A stretch of DNA of 64,000 nucleotides from Paracoccus liaowanqingii (GTDB lineage Bacteria > Pseudomonadota > Alphaproteobacteria > Rhodobacterales > Rhodobacteraceae). The DNA lies in the NCBI RefSeq assembly GCF_004683865.2, contig NZ_CP038439.1, positions 169,501 to 233,500 on the forward strand. Direction: 5' to 3'. The notes under the pieces are model-generated. The model was not told where the DNA came from and ran no database searches. It saw only the letters and a list, made by a program, of their open reading frames with translations. Shown here piece by piece: positions 39,703-48,280 of the stretch. The translations under genes and the position numbers were made by a program. How positions within the stretch are numbered: position 1 is the stretch's first letter; each line of letters starts with the position of its first letter.

Positions 39703-40344
39703 ATGACCCAGCCCGACCCCGCCACCCCGTCCCAGACCGCCGAGGATCTGGCCCGCCACGCGCAGAAGATGGCCAAGAAGAAGGCCGCCCGCGACCGCAT
39801 GATGGAGACGAAGACCGGCGAGAAGGGGCTGATCATCGTCCATACCGGGCCGGGCAAGGGCAAGTCGTCCTCGGGCTTCGGCATGATCATGCGCTGCATC
39901 GCGCATGGCATGCCCTCGGGCGTGGTGCAGTTCATCAAGGGCGCGTGGGACACGGGCGAACGCACGCTGCTGACCACGCATTTCGCCGAGATCTGCCAGT
40001 TCCATGCCATGGGCGAGGGCTTCACCTGGGAAACCCAGGACAAGGCCCGCGACATCGCCATGGCGCAGGCGGGCTGGGCCAAGGCGCAACAGATGATCCG
40101 CGACCCCGCCATCCGCATGGTCCTGCTGGACGAGATCAACATCGCCTTCCGCTACGGCTATCTGGACGTGGCCGAGGTGCTGGCCTTCCTCAAGGCCGAA
40201 AAGCCCCCCATGACCCATGTCGTGCTGACCGGGCGCGGCGCTCCCGAAGCGCTGGTCGAGGCCGCCGATCTGGTGACCGAGATGACGCAGGTCAAGCATC
40301 CCTTCAAGTCGGGCATCAAGGCGCAGGCCGGCGTCGAGTTTTGA
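39703..40344 (+). CDS. cobO: Cob(I)yrinic acid a,c-diamide adenosyltransferase CobO
   Basis: A 213-residue CobA/CobO/BtuR-type enzyme that attaches the 5'-deoxyadenosyl group to cobalt. The modified P-loop HTGPGKGKSSSGFGM is at about residues 47-61. GVVQFIKGAWDTGER, VLLDEINIAFRYGYL and VLTGRGAPEALVEAADLVTE follow. It is transcribed away from the DUF1636-cobW operon, with the riboswitch between, and that riboswitch is on the other strand. Confidence 0.96.
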   Translation: MTQPDPATPSQTAEDLARHAQKMAKKKAARDRMMETKTGEKGLIIVHTGPGKGKSSSGFGMIMRCIAHGMPSGVVQFIKGAWDTGERTLLTTHFAEICQFHAMGEGFTWETQDKARDIAMAQAGWAKAQQMIRDPAIRMVLLDEINIAFRYGYLDVAEVLAFLKAEKPPMTHVVLTGRGAPEALVEAADLVTEMTQVKHPFKSGIKAQAGVEF

Positions 40345-40444
40345 CACCCGCGCGCGGGCGGGGCAGAAATAATGCACATTGCCGTGAACCCGCATGCGGG
40401 CTGGCGGGTTTATGTTCAACCATTAGTCCGGAGTGCCGCGCCAC

Positions 40445-41176
40445 ATGACCCTGCCCCCGCCCCCCCTGCTGCCCGCCGAGGCGGCGCTGTTCCTGGATTT
40501 CGACGGCTGCCTGGTCGAGATCGCGCCGCGTCCCGATGCCGTCGTCGTGACGCAGGCCCTGCGCGACCGGCTGGCCGCGCTGCGGGACCGGCAGGACGGG
40601 GCGCTGGCGCTGATCTCGGGGCGTGACGTGGCCGATCTCCGCGGGCATCTGGACGGGTTTTCCGGCATGATCGCGGGCAGTCACGGGTCCGAGCTGTCGC
40701 CTGCGCCCGGCCTGATCGACACGCTGCACAGCGTCGGCGTCGATGCCGCCGCCCTCCATGCCGAGGCGCACGCACTGGCCGCCCCCCATCCCGCGATCCT
40801 GGTCGAGGAAAAGCCCCATGGCGTCGCGCTGCATTACCGCGACGATCCGTCCCTGCAGGGCTTCGTCGAACGGACCATGCAGGACATGGCCGCCCGCCAC
40901 CCGCACCTGATGCTGCAGCCCGCCAAGATGGCGATGGAGCTGCGTCCGGGCGGCGTCGGCAAGGACAGCGCGCTGGCGCATCTGATGACGCTGGTGCCCT
41001 TCGCGGGCCGCGTGCCCGTCTTCGCGGGCGACGACACCACCGACGAGCCCGCCATGGCCGAGGCGCAGTCGCGCGGCGGCTTCGCCATCAAGGTCGGCGA
41101 CGGACCCACCGCCGCCCGCCACCGCCTGTCGGACCCCGCCGCCTTGGCGGACTGGCTCGACGCATCCCTGACCTGA
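40445..41176 (+). CDS. otsB: Trehalose-6-phosphate phosphatase
   Basis: A 243-residue HAD-superfamily phosphatase that makes trehalose from trehalose-6-P. Motif I is LDFDGCLVEIAP (nucleophile and acid Asp), SGRDVADLRGHL and GSHGSELS are in the middle, and motif IV is VFAGDDTTDEPAM. The ATG at 40445 is preferred. A GTG at 40433 lies in frame but overlaps the probable GGAG ribosome site. It is 9 bp upstream of the otsA region, so the two form an operon for osmoprotection. Confidence 0.93.
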   Translation: MTLPPPPLLPAEAALFLDFDGCLVEIAPRPDAVVVTQALRDRLAALRDRQDGALALISGRDVADLRGHLDGFSGMIAGSHGSELSPAPGLIDTLHSVGVDAAALHAEAHALAAPHPAILVEEKPHGVALHYRDDPSLQGFVERTMQDMAARHPHLMLQPAKMAMELRPGGVGKDSALAHLMTLVPFAGRVPVFAGDDTTDEPAMAEAQSRGGFAIKVGDGPTAARHRLSDPAALADWLDASLT

Positions 41177-41322
41177 GGAGACCCCATGTCCCGTCCGCCC
41201 GAGTCCCGGCCCGATCCCTCCCGGCAGCCCCCATCCGGGGAACCCACCATCGCAGAGGATCAGCCGGACCAGGACCCCTCGGGACACAGCCCTCCGGACA
41301 GGCCGCCTCGCGCCTGATCGTC

Positions 41323-42651
41323 GTGTCGAACCGCCTGCCCTTGGGCGACAGCCCCTCCGGCGGGCTGGTCGTCGCGCTGGAGGATGCGCTGCGCAGCTCG
41401 GGCGGGGTCTGGGTCGGCTTCTCGGGCCAGACCGAGGACGATCCGTCGGACGACCTGCAGGACCATCCCGGCGCGGCCTTCCAGCGCCTGTCCTTCGATC
41501 TGACCCCGCAGGATCACGAGGAATACTATCTGGGCTATTCCAACTCGATCCTCTGGCCGCTGTGCCACGGGCGGCCCAACCTGATGCGGATCAAGCCGGA
41601 ATATCTGGACGGCTATGCCCGGGTGAACGCACGGATCGCCCGGATGCTGGTGCCGCATCTGCGCCCCGGCGACCGGATCTGGGTGCAGGACTATCACCTC
41701 TTCCCGCTGGCGATGGAGCTGCGCGCGCTTGGCGTCACCGCGCCCATCGGGCATTTCCTGCACATCCCCTTTCCCGGCCCCGCCGATTGCGGCGCGCTGC
41801 CCAACCCGGCCGAGCTGTTCGACTGGCTGTCCCATTACGATCTGGTCGGGTTCCAGACCGAGCGTGACCTGGGCGCCTTCGCCGAAAGCGCGCGGCAGCT
41901 GGCGGACGGGGACCAGATCTCGGACCAGCTGTTCCGGCTGTCGGGCCGCCGGGTGCGCACGCAGGTCTTTCCCATCGGCATCGACACCGCCGCCTTCATG
42001 GCCGAGGCCGCCGAGGCCCCCGACAGCGACCGCATGCGCAGCCTGACCCGCGCGCAGATGATGATCGGCGTGGACCGGCTGGACTATTCCAAGGGCATCC
42101 CGCAGCGCTTCCGCGCCTATCAGCTGCTGCTGGAGAAGATCCCGGACCTGCACGAGAAGATCTCGTTTTTGCAGATCGCCCCGCCCACGCGCGGCGAGGT
42201 CGACGCCTATCAGGACATCCGCGAAGAAACCGAGCATCTGGCCGGGCGGATCAACGGGCAGTTCGCCACGCTGAACTGGACGCCCATCCGCTTCATCCAC
42301 CGGCCCTTCCCGCGCAACGAGCTGGCGGGTCTCTACCGGCAGGCGCGGATCGGGCTGGTCACGCCCTTGGCCGACGGCATGAACCTGGTCGCCAAGGAAT
42401 ATGTCGCGGCCCAGAATGCCGAGGATCCCGGCGTGCTGATCCTGTCGCGCTTTGCGGGCGCCGCCGAGACGATGACCGAGGCGCTGATCATCAATCCCCA
42501 CGATCCGCACGATCTGGCCGTGGCCATGGCGCAGGCCATGCGCATGTCGCGCTCGGAACGTCAGGACCGCCATGCCGCCCTGCTGGAGGGCGTGGTGACC
42601 CATGACATCGCGTGGTGGTCGCGGACCTATCTGGCCGCCTTGGGCGACTGA
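41323..42651 (+). CDS. otsA: Trehalose-6-phosphate synthase, 5' end probably frameshifted
   Basis: A GT20 enzyme making trehalose-6-P from UDP-glucose and glucose-6-P. Conserved segments are WVGFSGQTEDDP, the YCNxxLWP-like GYSNSILWPLCHGRP, WVQDYHLFPLAMELR, VDRLDYSKGIPQRFRAY and GMNLVAKEYVAAQ. The GTG at 41323 starts inside the first beta strand. In-frame codons just upstream encode RLIVVSNRLP, the family's N-terminal motif, but no start codon exists there. ATG 41186, with GAGGAG before it, lies one base out of frame and would add about 46 residues. A missing base between 41186 and 41314 is the best explanation. Confidence 0.88.
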   Translation: MSNRLPLGDSPSGGLVVALEDALRSSGGVWVGFSGQTEDDPSDDLQDHPGAAFQRLSFDLTPQDHEEYYLGYSNSILWPLCHGRPNLMRIKPEYLDGYARVNARIARMLVPHLRPGDRIWVQDYHLFPLAMELRALGVTAPIGHFLHIPFPGPADCGALPNPAELFDWLSHYDLVGFQTERDLGAFAESARQLADGDQISDQLFRLSGRRVRTQVFPIGIDTAAFMAEAAEAPDSDRMRSLTRAQMMIGVDRLDYSKGIPQRFRAYQLLLEKIPDLHEKISFLQIAPPTRGEVDAYQDIREETEHLAGRINGQFATLNWTPIRFIHRPFPRNELAGLYRQARIGLVTPLADGMNLVAKEYVAAQNAEDPGVLILSRFAGAAETMTEALIINPHDPHDLAVAMAQAMRMSRSERQDRHAALLEGVVTHDIAWWSRTYLAALGD

Positions 42652-42831
42652 TCCCGAGGCCGCCGAATCACTCTGGTCGCGGGATGCGTGATCGGAGTGC
42701 CCAATTCCTGGGCATGACCCCTGATTTGCGCCTGCGGCATCGGCAGATGCGGGCGCCGGTGCCGCAGTGCGGCATCGACCGATGACAGGGCGGGGGGCAT
42801 GGCGCATGATGAAGCAGTGAAGCCCATGCTT

Positions 42832-42924
42832 CGTGGCGTCCTCCTCCGGTCCGGCCACGGACCTTCCGGAAAGCCGCCGGGTCTGCCGCATCCTCCTCCC
42901 TGCGGTCAGACCCGGCGGTCTTTT
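42832..42924 (+). ncRNA. Two-hairpin sRNA with anti-Shine-Dalgarno loops (cuckoo/CcsR-like)
   Basis: Hairpin 1 (42832-42859) has stem CGTGGC/GCCACG with a 16-nt loop containing CCTCCTCCGG. Hairpin 2 (42874-42918) has a 12-bp stem CCGCCGGGTCTG/CAGACCCGGCGG and an inner stem CCGCA/TGCGG closing the loop TCCTCCTCCC. A T-rich tail (TCTTTTCG) follows and makes hairpin 2 a Rho-independent terminator. Two hairpins displaying CCUCCUCC in their loops are the definition of the alphaproteobacterial cuckoo/CcsR/ar14 sRNAs. It sits between otsA and the convergent aroQ. The 5' end is not determined and could lie further upstream. Confidence 0.85.
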
Positions 42925-42940
42925 CGTTGATGTGTCGGGA

Positions 42941-43369
42941 TCAGCCGATCAGCGTCGCGACATGGCGCAGCGCGGCGGCATAGCCCTGCAGGCCCAACCC
43001 CGCGATCACCCCGTCCGCCCGCATCGACACATAGGAATGGTGCCGGAACGCCTCGCGTTTGTGGACCTGGCTGATATGCACCTCGATCACCGGGCCGTCG
43101 AAGGCGTTCAGCGCATCCAGCACCGCGACCGAGGTATGGGTCAGCGCAGCGGGGTTGATGACGATGGCCGCCGCCTCGTCCCGGGCCTCGTGGATCCAGT
43201 CGACGATCTGGCCCTCCCAGTTCGATTGCAGGAAGCGGATGTCATGGGGCGCGGCGGCGGCGCGGCACATCGCTTCCAGATCGGCCAGCGTCTCGGACCC
43301 GTAGATCTCGGGCTGGCGCTTGCCCAGCAGGTTCAGGTTGGGACCGTTCAGGACATGGATCAGCGGCAT
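42941..43369 (-). CDS. aroQ: 3-dehydroquinate dehydratase, type II
   Basis: A 142-residue dodecameric enzyme of the shikimate pathway. It starts [20 protein letters not shown] with the flexible active-site lid and carries [17 protein letters not shown] and the [19 protein letters not shown] segment with the catalytic histidine. Length is standard. It is convergent with the sRNA, whose terminator ends about 20 bp before the aroQ stop. Confidence 0.95.
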   Translation of the reverse strand: MPLIHVLNGPNLNLLGKRQPEIYGSETLADLEAMCRAAAAPHDIRFLQSNWEGQIVDWIHEARDEAAAIVINPAALTHTSVAVLDALNAFDGPVIEVHISQVHKREAFRHHSYVSMRADGVIAGLGLQGYAAALRHVATLIG

Positions 43370-43418
43370 CAGGGTTCCCCGGTTGGACGGCCCTTGCTAG
43401 CGCATGGGCGCGCGGCTG

Positions 43419-44897
43419 TCAGCAGGGCAGCGCGGTGACAGGCGCCACTTGGCCCGCCGGATCGACCAGGTGCAGGGCGGGCGGATGGGCGGTCAGGATC
43501 GCCACCGCATCGGGGGCGGGGCCTGCGGCGCTGGCCCAGGCCACATGGCCGTCGGGCGCGATCAGCACCAGCCGGTCGCCGCGCATCCGCAGCAGGCCCG
43601 GCCCGGGCGCCTGCCACAGGACGCGGCCCTGCTGCATCAGGCACGGCCCGCGGTCGGGATCGTTGAGCAGCGCCACCGGACCGTCCGCGGCGGTCAGGCC
43701 CTCGCCCGGCAGCAGCGGCCCCTGCAGGCGGTCGGTCGGGGTGCACTCGCCCGCCAGGCTGCGGGTCATCAGCGCGTCGCGGGTGGCGCGGTCCCATCCG
43801 TGATGATCCGCCGCCGCGTTCAGGATCATCAGCTTGGCCAGCGCCGCGACCGGGGTCATGTCGCCCGCAGACAGCGCCCCGGTCGCCGCGATCCAGGCCC
43901 CGGCGGCATAGTGGAACGCGCCGACCTGCCCGCCGATGGCGCGGCTGGCGATGACGACGGGCACCTCTGCCGCGCGCAGGGCGGCCTCGATCGCGCCATC
44001 GCCTGCGGGGATGTTGCCCTCGCCGAAGCCCTCCAGCAGCAGGCCGGTGGCACCCGCCGCCAGCGCCGCGCGGATCATCTGCGCCAGAAGCGGGTCGGCG
44101 GCGCGATGATCAGCGGGCACGGCGGGAATCTGGACGATGCGCTGGTCATCGATGCGCGCGGCGACGGCCTCCAGCTGCGCCCGCACCCGCGCCCGAGCCG
44201 GGCTCGCGTCCAGCGCATGGGACCCGGAGGCGGGCCCCGGCAGGGCAGGGGCCGCGCCGCGCCGGACCGCGATGCCCACCTCGGCCAGGGGCGGCAGGTG
44301 CGGGCTGTCGAAGGCGGCAAAGCGGGTGGTCGAGACCTTCAGCGCCCGGTTGCCGCGCAGCAGCATACCCCCGAAGAAGACCGCCACCTCGGGCAGGCGC
44401 AGCCGCGCCGCCCGCAGCGCCCCGGTCAGGTTGGCCAGCCCGTCGCCGCCGGGGTTCAGCGCCAGACCCTGCGGCGTCTCGGTGAACAAAGGCAGCTGCG
44501 CCCCGGTCAGGATCACCGGCTTGGACAGGGCGGCGACGGGAAGGCCCAACCTGTCCACCACATTCAGCAGCAGCGACAGCGCGGCGCCGCTATAGTCCAT
44601 CGTGTCGGTGCCGTGCAGGATCACGAAGGCGTCGTGGTCGTCGTAGAGGTCCAGCACCCGCCGCGCCATCCGGCACCAGTCCGAGGGGCGCAGGTCGGTG
44701 CTGTCCAGCACCCCGGGGCCGTGGTCGGAAAACCGCAGCCCGTCATCCAGATGCAGGATGTCGCCCGGCAGGGCCGCCGCCAAGGCCGGTCCCAGCAGCC
44801 CGGTCACCGCCTGCGCGAAGCGGTCCGGGGGCATCGGCGCCAGCGGGCTGCCGGTGCAGGTGATGGTCCCCCCGGTATTGATGATGCAGATCCGCAT
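43419..44897 (-). CDS. Asparaginase with C-terminal extension
   Basis: A 492-residue protein. Residues 1-340 are an asparaginase/glutaminase-like fold: the first catalytic Thr is in INTGGTITCTG, the second in VILHGTDTMDYSGAAL, and LEGFGEGNIPAG marks the C-terminal subdomain. About 130 further residues (from roughly DRLQGPLLPGEGL) are not part of ordinary L-asparaginases (about 330 aa) and have no domain I recognise. It is likely cytoplasmic, since no signal peptide is seen. It is followed on the same strand by aroQ after 49 bp. Confidence 0.8.
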   Translation of the reverse strand: MRICIINTGGTITCTGSPLAPMPPDRFAQAVTGLLGPALAAALPGDILHLDDGLRFSDHGPGVLDSTDLRPSDWCRMARRVLDLYDDHDAFVILHGTDTMDYSGAALSLLLNVVDRLGLPVAALSKPVILTGAQLPLFTETPQGLALNPGGDGLANLTGALRAARLRLPEVAVFFGGMLLRGNRALKVSTTRFAAFDSPHLPPLAEVGIAVRRGAAPALPGPASGSHALDASPARARVRAQLEAVAARIDDQRIVQIPAVPADHRAADPLLAQMIRAALAAGATGLLLEGFGEGNIPAGDGAIEAALRAAEVPVVIASRAIGGQVGAFHYAAGAWIAATGALSAGDMTPVAALAKLMILNAAADHHGWDRATRDALMTRSLAGECTPTDRLQGPLLPGEGLTAADGPVALLNDPDRGPCLMQQGRVLWQAPGPGLLRMRGDRLVLIAPDGHVAWASAAGPAPDAVAILTAHPPALHLVDPAGQVAPVTALPC

Positions 44898-44965
44898 GAT
44901 GCTCCCCTTGGCCTGGCCCCGCTATAGGCCGGGGCGGGGGCGCGCATCCAGTCCCAAGCCGCGCG

Positions 44966-45523
44966 TCAGAAGCCCGAATGGGTCTTGAGGAACTCGGCCT
45001 CATCCGCGGAGCTGTCGCGGTCGAGGATCGCGTTCCTGTGTGGAAAGCGGCCGAAGCGGGCGACGATGTCGCGATGCTCGCGCGCGAAATGCAGCGAGCT
45101 GTCATTGCCGAGCGCCTCGTAGAGCGTGACCGAACGCTCCTGATCGGCCAGATCCTCGCTGTGCATGAAGGGCAGGTACAGGAACTGCCGCCGCTCGGCG
45201 GGCTGGCCCGCGTCATAGCCCTTGTCCAGCGCGGTGCGGGCATGGCGCAGGGCCAGGTCATTGCTTTCGAAGCTGCGCGGGCCGCCGCGATGGATGTTGC
45301 GCGGGAACTGGTCCAGCACGATCACCAGCGCCAGCGCGCTGTCCCTGTCGTCCATCCAATGGTCCAGGCGCCCGGCATGGGCCTCTTCGTAGGTGTCCGA
45401 GAAGCGGGCGGCGATGTCCTTGTCGACGACATCGGACTTGGCGAACCAGTGCGGCTGCATCTGCTCCGAGAACCAGAAGTCCAGCACGTCGCCGGGGGTC
45501 TTGAGGTCGGGGGTCTTGGGCAT
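44966..45523 (-). CDS. DUF924 family protein
   Basis: A 185-residue helical protein with the DUF924 pattern: VLDFWFSEQMQPHWFAKSD, ALALVIVLDQFPRNIHRGG, QFLYLPFMHSEDLADQERSV and FGRFPHRNAILDRDS. The family resembles tetratricopeptide-like folds and has no settled function. It ends 68 bp upstream of the asparaginase start and follows the pirin gene by 12 bp, so all three are probably one transcription unit. Confidence 0.87.
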   Translation of the reverse strand: MPKTPDLKTPGDVLDFWFSEQMQPHWFAKSDVVDKDIAARFSDTYEEAHAGRLDHWMDDRDSALALVIVLDQFPRNIHRGGPRSFESNDLALRHARTALDKGYDAGQPAERRQFLYLPFMHSEDLADQERSVTLYEALGNDSSLHFAREHRDIVARFGRFPHRNAILDRDSSADEAEFLKTHSGF

Positions 45524-45535
45524 GTTGGTCTCCGG

Positions 45536-46468
45536 TCAGGGAAGGGGGATGAAATCGTCGCGATCGCCTGCGGGCAGGTCGAAGCGACCCATCCCCCAAC
45601 GTGCCTCGCGCCAATCCTGTTTCGCCTGCTCGATCCGCTCGCGCGAGGAGGCGACGAAATTCCACCAGATGTGGCGCGGCCCGTTCAGCGTCGCCCCGCC
45701 AAGCGCCATCAGCCGCGCGCCCTGATCGCCCGCCTGCACGGTGATCGCGTCGCCTGGGCGGAACACCATCATCTGCCCCGCCTGGAAGTCCTGCCCGGCG
45801 ACGCGGATGCTGCCTTGGGTGATGTAGATCCCCCGGTCCTCGTGATCGGTGGGCAGGGGAAAGCGGGCGCGGGGGTCCAGCGTGACGTCCAGATAGAAGG
45901 TGTCGGAATACATCCGGGCGGGCGCCGCCTCGCCATAGGCATGGCCCAGGAGCAGGCGGGCATGGATGCCTTGGTCGCGGATCTCGGGCAGGGCGGTGGC
46001 GGCGTGGTGTTCGAAGCTGGGGGCAATCTCCTCGTGCGTTTCCGGCAGGGCGATCCAGGTCTGGATGCCCAGGAGGCTGCTGGGTCCGGCGCGCACGGAG
46101 TCCGGACTGCGTTCGGAATGGGTCACGCCGCGCCCGGCCACCATCCAGTTCAGCGCGCCGGGCGTGATGATCTGGTCCGCGCCGGTGCTGTCGCGGTGCT
46201 GGAAGCTGCCGCGATACAGATAGGTGACGGTACCGAGGCCGATATGGGGATGGGGGCGCACGTCGATGCCTTGGTCGGTCAGGAATTCCGCCGGGCCCAT
46301 CTGGTCGAAGAAGATGAAGGGGCCGACCATCTGCCGCTTGGGCGCGGGCAGGGCGCGGCGCACCTCGAAGCCGCCCAGGTCGCGGGCGCGGGGGATGATC
46401 AGCGTCTCGATGGCGTCCAGCCCGGTGGCGTCGGGGCAGCCGGGGGTCAGGGCGGGGTTCCAGCTCAT
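45536..46468 (-). CDS. Pirin family protein
   Basis: A 310-residue bicupin. The N-terminal cupin has PHPHIGLGTVTYLYRG and the metal-site continuation GRGVTHSE. IQTWIALPETHEE, TFYLDVTLDPRARFPLPTDH and GDAITVQAGDQGARLMALGG follow in the C-terminal half. Bacterial pirins can act as quercetinases or redox-sensitive regulators. ATG 46468 has AAGGAGG at ideal distance. It is divergent from the dioxygenase-hydrolase fusion, which hints at a shared aromatic-compound response. Confidence 0.9.
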   Translation of the reverse strand: MSWNPALTPGCPDATGLDAIETLIIPRARDLGGFEVRRALPAPKRQMVGPFIFFDQMGPAEFLTDQGIDVRPHPHIGLGTVTYLYRGSFQHRDSTGADQIITPGALNWMVAGRGVTHSERSPDSVRAGPSSLLGIQTWIALPETHEEIAPSFEHHAATALPEIRDQGIHARLLLGHAYGEAAPARMYSDTFYLDVTLDPRARFPLPTDHEDRGIYITQGSIRVAGQDFQAGQMMVFRPGDAITVQAGDQGARLMALGGATLNGPRHIWWNFVASSRERIEQAKQDWREARWGMGRFDLPAGDRDDFIPLP

Positions 46469-46621
46469 GGGGTCCTCCTTGGGTCTGGAGGAAAGGGTGG
46501 GCCCGAAGTCGCGCCCCGGCAAGGGTGATGGCGTTCGGCTGCGGCGAACACCGGGTTGGTGCGCGGGCCCGTGGCGCCGCGGGCGGGCCGGGCGCATCTT
46601 GGCGCGGGAAAGGAGGTCGCC

Positions 46622-48124
46622 ATGACGGGACTTCATCACGTGACGGCCATCACGCGCGACGTGCAGGCCAATGTCGATTTCTGGATGGGCTTTCTGGGCC
46701 TGTCGCTGGTCAAGCAGACGGCGGGGTTAGAGGATGCCCGCCAGCTGCACCTGTTCTATGGCGATCCGCAGGGCAACCCCGGATCGCTGGTCAGCTTCCT
46801 CGTCTGGCAGGACGGCGCGCCGGGCCGCACCGGCCACGGCCAGGTGGCCGAGATCGCGCTGGCCATCCCGCGCGCCCGGATCGGTGACTGGCTGACCCGC
46901 GCCATGCAGCAGGGCGTGCCGGTCGAGGGGCCAAGCCGCGAATTCGGCGCCCCGGTGCTGCGTCTGAAGGATCCCGACGGGATCATCGTCAAGCTGGTGG
47001 GCACCGACGCGCCGGACGCGGGCTGGCCCGCGGCCCCCGCCCGGATGCAGGGCGTCACCCTGTGGTCCGAGGACGCGCCCGCGACGGCGGCCTTCCTGGC
47101 GCCCTTCGGCTACCGCCCCGGCGGGGTCGAGGATGGCGTGACGCGGCTGGTCTCGGACCACGACGCAATCGACATCCGCCATGCGCGGGGCTTCGTGCCC
47201 GGCATTCCCGGCACTGGGGTGATCGACCATGTCGCCCTGCGCGTCCCGGACGTGGCGGCGATCAGGGCCCACGCCGCCCGGCTGTCGGACGCGACCGAGG
47301 TGACGGTCCACGACCGGCTGTACTTCACCTCGCTCTATGTCCGCGATCCGGCGGGCATCCTGATCGAACTGGCGACCGACGGCCCCGGCATGGCCGTGGA
47401 TGAGCCCGCCGAAGCCTTGGGCCGGGCCCTGAAGATCCCGCCCCATGTGACCGACGATACCGACCTTCGGCTGCACCTGCCGCAATTCGCCCGACCGGGA
47501 GAGGAAAGACGACCCATGCGCGACCTGCCCTTCATCCACCGCATCCATGCCCCGGCGGATGCCGACGGATCGACCCTGCTGCTGCTGCACGGTACCGGCG
47601 GGTCCGAGACGGACCTGATGCCGCTGGCGCATGGCATCGCGCCGCGCGCGACGTTGCTGGGCCTGCGCGGCCGGTCGACGGAGGAGGGATCGGCGCGGTT
47701 CTTCCGCCGCCTGTCGATGACGCGCTTCGACCAGGACGACATCCGGTCCGAGGCCGCGGCCTTCGCCGCCTTCTGGACAGGGGCCCTGGCAGCCTATGAC
47801 CTGGACCCCGCCCGGCTGACGGTGCTGGGCTATTCCAACGGCGCGAATTTCGCGGCGGCGGTGATGGCGCTGCATCCGGGGCTGATCGCGCGGGCGATCC
47901 TGATGCGGCCCATGCTGGTCCTCGATCCGGTGCCAGAGGCCGATCTGTCGGGGGTGCGGGTCCTGACCCTGCAGGGGGCGCAGGATCCCTATGGCCCCCA
48001 TGCGCCGGCGCTGAACGACTGGCTGGCGGCCTCGGGCGCCGATCTGGATGCCCGGGTGATGCCCACCGGGCACCAGCTGTCCCAGGACGATCCGCGCGCC
48101 GCCAAGACGTGGCTGTCGGCATGA
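46622..48124 (+). CDS. MhqO-type ring-cleaving dioxygenase fused to an MhqD-type hydrolase
   Basis: A 500-residue fusion. Residues 1-285 are two VOC/glyoxalase modules of the MhqO type, with metal ligands in LHHVTAI, VIDHVALRVPD and [15 protein letters not shown]. Residues from about 300 form an alpha/beta hydrolase: LLLLHGTGGSETDLMPLAHG, nucleophile Ser in VLGYSNGANFAAAV, catalytic Asp in LQGAQDPYGP and His in PTGHQLSQDD. In Bacillus these activities are separate genes (mhqO, mhqD) for quinone detoxification. The Met RPMRDLPF junction suggests an ancestral start codon for the second part. It is divergent from the pirin gene. Confidence 0.85.
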   Translation: MTGLHHVTAITRDVQANVDFWMGFLGLSLVKQTAGLEDARQLHLFYGDPQGNPGSLVSFLVWQDGAPGRTGHGQVAEIALAIPRARIGDWLTRAMQQGVPVEGPSREFGAPVLRLKDPDGIIVKLVGTDAPDAGWPAAPARMQGVTLWSEDAPATAAFLAPFGYRPGGVEDGVTRLVSDHDAIDIRHARGFVPGIPGTGVIDHVALRVPDVAAIRAHAARLSDATEVTVHDRLYFTSLYVRDPAGILIELATDGPGMAVDEPAEALGRALKIPPHVTDDTDLRLHLPQFARPGEERRPMRDLPFIHRIHAPADADGSTLLLLHGTGGSETDLMPLAHGIAPRATLLGLRGRSTEEGSARFFRRLSMTRFDQDDIRSEAAAFAAFWTGALAAYDLDPARLTVLGYSNGANFAAAVMALHPGLIARAILMRPMLVLDPVPEADLSGVRVLTLQGAQDPYGPHAPALNDWLAASGADLDARVMPTGHQLSQDDPRAAKTWLSA

Positions 48125-48129
48125 AAAGA

Positions 48130-48158
48130 CCCCGCCCCCGGAAGGACCGGAGGCGGGG
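48130..48158 (+). terminator. Terminator after the dioxygenase-hydrolase fusion
   Basis: CCCCGCC...GGCGGGG arms with an inner CCGG/CCGG pairing and a loop of AAGGA form a strong hairpin 5 bp after the stop codon. No T-tract follows on the plus strand. On the minus strand a run of CTTTTCAT follows, so it may work for the convergent reductase transcript as well. Confidence 0.6.
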
Positions 48159-48280
48159 CATACTCGGGGACTGGTTACGGAATCCGAACCCGGGAAACGC
48201 CCCTCCGGTTCCTGCACGGTTCGGTGAGGGACGGCCACACTTTGTCGTGTGATTCCAACGCGGCAGTCGCGTCCCCGTGA

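Noticed and set aside
48160..48280. tRNA or other RNA gene considered in the gap after the fusion-protein terminator
   Set aside because: I could not fold a cloverleaf and saw no conserved T-loop motif; the stretch is short and without structure beyond the terminator.
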